From: Euprymna scolopes
Taxonomy: Eukaryota; Mollusca; Cephalopoda; Sepiida; Sepiolidae
Direction of reading: 5' to 3'
DNA length: 24,220 nt
Assembly (NCBI GenBank): GCA_024364805.1
Contig: CM044489.1
Span: 4,627,259-4,651,478 of the forward strand
Positions 19,868 through 24,220 of this stretch are shown here, one piece after another. The translations under genes were made by a program, and so were the position numbers. The notes under the pieces are model-generated. The model saw only the letters and a program-made list of their open reading frames with translations. It made no database searches and was not told the DNA's origin. Position 1 is the stretch's first letter. Each line of letters opens with the position of its first letter.

Positions 19868-20983
19868 TTATTTAATGATTGAGAAAACATTTCCAGTTAT
19901 ACCGTAGCTGGAAATCTTGTGAAGTAGACCCTTAGGCCATTCCTTGTCGAAGGCCTTTGATATGTCAAGAGCAATTGCCCAAGGAAGGAAGTCTTGGTCA
20001 AGAGATTCACTTATCCTGTGGGATATAATCTTCAACACATCTGCGGTAGATCTTGCAGAGCGGAAACCATATTGTGTGTCACTAAGAAGTTTATTCCTGC
20101 TGAGGTGGTTGACTATTTCTCTATTTAATATGGATTCCAGCAACTTACTCATAACACACAGGAGACTTATAGGTCTGTATTGAGAGGGAGATGACTTATC
20201 ACCTGAATTCTTAAATACAGGGCAAACTGATGAGGTCTTCCAGGGAGTGGGAAAGCACTTCTCCTTAAGGCAGCCCTTAAATAGCTTCGTAAGTATGGGA
20301 GCAAGTTCTGGTGGAAGCTTTTTTAACACTATAATTGGGATGCCATCAGGGCCGGTTGCTTTACTTGAATCAAGCTTCTTGATTAGCTTGGCGACCTCAT
20401 GCACAGATATTTGTATGTTACCTAGCCTGTTCTGTGTTATAGGAGGAAATATGGGGAGTTGATGACCTTCCTCGCATAGGGTAGAATTAGGTGCAAAGTT
20501 CTTTGCAAATAGTTTGGCCTTGTCTGACGCTGACGAGATGACCTCTGGTCCATTGATAATGGTTGGAATAGAACGCACATGTCTGTTCAGGATCCTATTT
20601 GTTATTTGCCCAAACTGGTGGGAACCAAGCAGCTGATCAGCTACCTTGGATTTAATAGACTGGGCATATATCTCTTTTGCATTTTTTATTACTCTTTTAC
20701 AAGGATTGCTGACAGTCCTGAAAGCAGCTTTAGTCTCAGTGCATCTATTACGTTGGTAGCTATGAAAACAGTGAGATCTGTGCGCGATAGCAGCAGCACA
20801 TTCCGGGGAGAACGATCGCCGGCTGTTAGCTTTTTGTTGGAATATTTTAGATGGTATGAATTGGTCTATGACTACAATTAACCATTCGGTCAGATCTGAT
20901 ACTATAGAGGACACTTCCTTTTTAAACATGGAGTGCAGAGTTAAATCAGATATGAATGTGCAGAAGCCATCCCAGTCAGCCAT
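19868..20983 (-). CDS. LINE copy C ORF2 segment: RT fingers and palm
   Basis: This is the readable N-terminal part of the reverse transcriptase. The open frame extends upstream into the (TA)n array (44 alternating Tyr/Ile-type codons to 21115), which is not element sequence. The first plausible element Met is at 20983. Landmarks in order are [53 protein letters not shown] (the K-A-T-GPD-GIP finger motif), [46 protein letters not shown] and the first catalytic block [12 protein letters not shown] with its Asp intact. It ends at a TAA where family members continue; TAA could derive from a TCA Ser codon. The C-terminal half follows in the same frame. Confidence 0.9.
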   Translation of the reverse strand: MADWDGFCTFISDLTLHSMFKKEVSSIVSDLTEWLIVVIDQFIPSKIFQQKANSRRSFSPECAAAIAHRSHCFHSYQRNRCTETKAAFRTVSNPCKRVIKNAKEIYAQSIKSKVADQLLGSHQFGQITNRILNRHVRSIPTIINGPEVISSASDKAKLFAKNFAPNSTLCEEGHQLPIFPPITQNRLGNIQISVHEVAKLIKKLDSSKATGPDGIPIIVLKKLPPELAPILTKLFKGCLKEKCFPTPWKTSSVCPVFKNSGDKSSPSQYRPISLLCVMSKLLESILNREIVNHLSRNKLLSDTQYGFRSARSTADVLKIISHRISESLDQDFLPWAIALDISKAFDKEWPKGLLHKISSYGITGNVFSIIK

Positions 20984-20999
20984 AGAGTATCGGTATACA

Positions 21000-21000
<1 letters not shown>

Positions 21001-21084
<84 letters not shown>
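21001..21084. repeat. (TA)n microsatellite between LINE copy C and PLE fragment
   Basis: About 84 bp of TA, followed to about 21140 by TA-rich degenerate sequence. It separates the truncated 5' end of LINE C from the inverted PLE segment. Confidence 0.97.
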
Positions 21085-21085
<1 letters not shown>

Positions 21086-21089
21086 GTAT

Positions 21090-21235
21090 ATATACACATA
21101 TGTATATATATTCATATATTTACAAATATATATATTTAGGCAGCAGTTTTTCTTTTATGCACGTTTCATTAAATAGCACAGACCACTCTTGCTGGTATTT
21201 CTTCTAATCCTCCTTTTCTCTTTGTCGGACCACAA
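21090..21235 (-). mobile_element. Penelope-like element, inverted N-terminal segment
   Basis: Positions 21161-21232 are the reverse complement of 21799-21870 at about 64 of 72 positions. On the minus strand it reads VVRQREKED, then a [21 protein letters not shown]-like stretch (shown here only in part), and runs into TA-rich sequence. LLPKY next to Tyr/Ile repeats resembles N-terminal parts of PLE proteins from recall. Inverted 5' fragments are common in Penelope-like insertions. Confidence 0.65.
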
Positions 21236-21600
21236 CATTTAAAACTAGCCAATTACTAATAAATAATAACCCTACATCCGATGGCAGTATGCTGAAAACT
21301 AGAACTGTCGTGTACGTCTTTAAACGTCCCATAGGAGAATGTGTCTGCAAAAATAAATCGTAAATTGGCATGACTCGAACAAGCATCTCCGGTCGTTTAA
21401 CATGGCACCTCTGTCAACATTTCAGCACCCCATATCACACTGCATTCTTAAAACTGAATTTAGAGACGTGTTAATAAAAAACAGGGCCATTTTAACTGTC
21501 TTATATTGCCAGGTGCGCATCCCAATTTTTGAGGCATTGTTGATCTACATCAATAAACCAACGATTAACGAGACTAAAATGAAACGGAGGGCACCCTTTA
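21236..21600 (+). mobile_element. Penelope-like element fossil: GIY-YIG endonuclease remains
   Basis: Plus-strand translation gives the parts of the C-terminal GIY-YIG nuclease that PLEs fuse to their reverse transcriptase. TRTVVYVFKRPIGECVCKNK (about 21295-21354) covers the GIY-like strand. IGMTRTSISGRLTWHL (21364-21411) is the YIG strand and following helix with its Arg. RIPIFEALLIYINKPTINE (about 21516-21572) is the C-terminal helix, where PLEs typically have EALLI...KP.IN. The domain is broken in a few places and is a fossil. It is flanked by an inverted N-terminal segment on the left and by a candidate hammerhead plus a second N-terminal segment on the right. That is the expected junction of PLE terminal repeats. 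Confidence 0.8.
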
Positions 21601-21712
21601 AGTGCTTTGGAGTATGTTAATTTTTTTAAGCGATTTTAATCGTCTCTTAATAGTCTTTTCATTTCATCTCGCTATTTTCATTTTTCAATTTCATTTTTTT
21701 TATTTTTTTACT

Positions 21713-21762
21713 ACTCGTCTGAGGATGACTAATGGAGGTCGAAATCGTTCGCGATTATTGGA
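21713..21762 (+). ncRNA. Degenerate hammerhead ribozyme candidate in PLE terminal repeat
   Basis: Core CTGAGGA (21719-21725) fits CUGANGA, and GAAA lies at 21741-21744. Stem II has GAC (21727-21729) with GTC (21738-21740) but carries one extra T next to the core. Stem III is ATCG-TTCG-CGAT (21744-21755), four pairs closed by a TTCG loop, followed by T at the cleavage position. Stem I is weak (pairs T21718-A57, G.T, C-G with mismatches). Its position between the GIY-YIG remains and the next N-terminal segment is where PLE hammerheads occur. It is probably inactive. Confidence 0.5.
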
Positions 21763-21794
21763 AATTTTTTTTCACTTGAAAAAAAAACGTTCGG

Positions 21795-22010
<216 letters not shown>

Positions 22011-22614
22011 CGTGTAACCTTTTTTTCTATTTCTGACAGTTAAATAACTATCATCAAATGATTTTAAAAATGTCAATCAACATCGGCAAAAAATATTTTC
22101 AATGATTAATTAATTTTATTTAAGATTTTGTAATATTTTAAAATAATTTATAACTGAAACTTTTAAATTACACAATATATAATAAATAAATTCTTTTTTT
22201 GCACCTTATCCTGCCTGAAAAAATTGGGTGAGGGACAATTTTGTCACCGGTCTATGGTTGTAACACGGGGTGCCCCCTTTTTTAGATACGCTAATGATGC
22301 CATTGATATGCGTGTAAAAAGACGGGACGCAAGCAAGATAGGAAGTCTGTGAGGGATGATAAGATAATGTGTGAGAAGTAAGCACGTCAGTATACCAGTT
22401 TTAATGGCCAAATAAAGCAGGTTATAGGAAAAGATCGCCCTTTGTATATACCAACACGAAGGGTACAGTTTGATATCAGCGTACACACTGTACACACAAT
22501 CATTCGCAAGAAACTGAAGATGTGAACATTTTCGTATCTCTGATATTTAAGAAATTTGAATAATAAATATTATACATTGTAAATAAATCTAAGCCAATGG
22601 CATGATCGTTAAAA
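22011..22614. other. No recognised feature
   Basis: AT-rich sequence with a GC-richer patch at 22240-22285 (cggtctatgg, ggggtgcccc) that could be the edge of an unidentified dispersed repeat. An 83-codon minus-strand frame (22244-22495) shows no domain. Confidence 0.4.
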
Positions 22615-23430
22615 AATGTCCTACAGACTATAGTGGACTTGGGCCCCCAATATATGGTAACATTTAATACTAGTAAAACTAAGCTGCTCTCCTTTGACAA
22701 TAAAAATACGCACATCCAACCGTCCATATCCATGAACAATTGACACCCTACCTGAGAATTCTACCTTCAAATGCCATGGCCTTACATTTGCGGGCAATAA
22801 AAACTGGAACAAATACATAGAGGACATTGCAATAGCTATTGCAAAGAAGATGGGTTCCCTCTATCGAGCTAGAAGACTACTCATACCTGAGAGTATGTTG
22901 TACATTTACAAGGCAACCATTCGGCCATGCATAGATTATTGTTGCTATATATGGGCTGCTGCATCCTCCACTAGTATCACCCTCTTAGATAGCGCCCCCA
23001 AAATAGTTGTAAATCAAATCGATCGCACATGTTGAACTAAGCACCGACCACTGTCATATCCTCTCAATTTTGCATCACTGTGCCTGTTTTACAAATATTT
23101 AAATGGAACGTGTTCTGATGAACTCGTTACACTTGTACCCCCGTTAACGTACATATCCCTGACAACTACGTTTATCAATAAATCCCAACCTTGTGTGTAA
23201 TTGTCCCTAAATGCCAGAAAGATTTCTATACTAATAGTTTCTTCCGTCGAACAAATAGAGTTTGGAATTCCAATCCTGCTGCCTGCTTCCCTGGCTTTAC
23301 TGGTATGCAGAAGTTTAAGTGTAACATGTAAATAAATTTAGTTAACCGTTCTAAATATGGACCCAAATATTCGCCCCCTAACGCCCAATGGCAATATACT
23401 TTGTAAGGGGTGAACATGAGTAAAAGAACA
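22615..23430 (+). mobile_element. LINE copy D, same family as A and B, plus strand, decayed
   Basis: Plus-strand fragment of the RT C-terminal region and 3' UTR. It reads LQTIVDLGPQYMVTFNTSKT (22624-22680), CHGLTFAGNKNWNKYIEDI (about 22772-22830), KKMGSLYRARRLLIPESMLY (22843-22902), IDYCCYIWAAASS (22930-22968), and PLSYPLNFASLCLFYKYLNG then CSDELVTLVPP (about 23050-23140). These are colinear with copy B. The 3' end carries the family 3' UTR motif (ggcaatatactttgtaaggg near 23390-23410) and an A-rich end. It has several frame changes. It is 5'-truncated downstream of the catalytic box and is intermediate in decay between A and B. Confidence 0.9.
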
Positions 23431-24220
23431 AGCAAAAAAAGATTAATAAATAAATATACAGAAAATTATTTTTACAGTATTTATAGATATATATATTCAG
23501 ATACTTTGGACGTTCATATGAATCCATTTAAAAATACACGTTTTTCACATTTTAAAGAGATTTAATCCCGAATAATACCGATGTGAATTGTTTTCTTTAC
23601 ATTTTTTAAAGAAAAAATAAACGTTTCAGATTGCAAAACAATTCTATAAAATAAATTAAAATTGTGAGTCAGAACATTACGTTTTCTATCATAAAGTTTT
23701 TGTTTGCGTTTGTCCTGTGGTAAAACTTTCCTATGAAGAAAAACATATTTTACTGGTCATTGGACAAATATTGTTTAAGAATGGATAATATTATAAAATA
23801 CTACTGTGAACATAATCCAGGCATCTGCACAAAATGTGATTTTAAGCTTTTCTTTGACCGAGAAATAACTTTGGTTACTGGTGCACCATAATGGATTAAA
23901 CTCGTTGACGTTTAATCAGGAAAGGGAAGTCAACACGTACATAACAGCGAGTCAAACATAAAAACGCAATACAGCACTGTTGTAGAATTATGATGACTAG
24001 CAGCTGTAATATGATACGTCATACTTCCCTTTGTAATAACACCTTGTTTTTATCATAATTATTTTCAAAGAACTATTTATATTTATGTTATAACAGTACT
24101 GTTAGTTTAATTCAGGTCATAATAGAAAACGATATTCTTAAAATAGCCCAGTAAATGAGTTCAATTCCCACATAGTTGAACTAAAGAAATTAAATATATA
24201 CACACACCCATATATATATA
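23431..24220. other. No recognised feature
   Basis: AT-rich sequence ending in CA/TA simple repeat at the window edge (about 24195-24220). No open frame of note. Confidence 0.4.

Larger units (their letters stand above)
18770..20990 (-). mobile_element. LINE copy C, second CR1/Jockey-type family, 5'-truncated
   Basis: A minus-strand non-LTR retrotransposon of about 2.2 kb. It covers the linker before the RT, the whole RT and the C-terminal domain, with a 3' UTR of about 100 bp. Its protein is colinear with copies A, B and D but differs in sequence and 3' UTR, so it is a separate family. It keeps one reading frame over most of its length. It is interrupted by in-frame stops at 19870-19868 and 19489-19487, a frame change near the G run 19099-19105, and a stop at 19022-19020. 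It then resumes to ...SNVNKFLMNRPFK and its natural stop at 18872-18870. The endonuclease domain is absent: the 5' end runs into a (TA)n array at about 20990-21000. The few breaks suggest fairly recent insertion. Confidence 0.93.

Noticed and set aside
20247-20462. Plus-strand frames at 19944-20881.
   Set aside because: They are antisense shadows of the LINE copy C reverse transcriptase.

Overview
The window looks like a non-coding, repeat-rich stretch of an animal nuclear genome. It is AT-rich, has long (TA)n, (CA)n and (TAA)n microsatellites, and carries decayed animal-type retroelements and a decayed hAT transposon. I found no convincing host gene, no bacterial-type operon and no rRNA. Mollusc, perhaps cephalopod, is my best guess at the source. 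That rests on remembered resemblance of the repeat mix and is an inference only.

Layout. 1-880: AT-rich DNA with a (TA)n array. 883-2590: degraded minus-strand LINE (copy A). 2590-4070: minus-strand remains of a different LINE, R4/Dong-like, which copy A adjoins and may have split. 4195-4555 and 7075-7475: two copies of an unnamed dispersed repeat. 4786-4860: a well-formed hammerhead ribozyme candidate on the minus strand. 4849-5930: an imperfect palindrome of about 1.08 kb whose outer edge lies exactly at the ribozyme stem I/core boundary. 5931-12177: mostly featureless, apart from a tRNA-Asp-like SINE head (10375-10436) and microsatellites.

12178-13320: youngest copy of the same LINE family (copy B), with poly-A tail, short 3' UTR and a 342-codon open frame. 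14235-16440: hAT transposase fossil of the ZMYM1/TTF-zinc-finger type. 16980-18310: inverted and direct repeats and microsatellites. 18770-20990: a second LINE family (copy C), readable over most of its reverse transcriptase and bounded by two microsatellites. 21090-21990: end of a Penelope-like element (PLE): GIY-YIG endonuclease remains, a degenerate hammerhead and two inverted copies of an N-terminal segment, both running into (TA)n. 22615-23430: plus-strand LINE fragment (copy D) of the A/B family.

Nothing here works together as a pathway. The window is a record of successive insertions. The points most worth a second look are the hammerhead at 4786-4860, its junction with the long palindrome, and the repeated association of PLE-type ends and hammerheads with (TA)n arrays.
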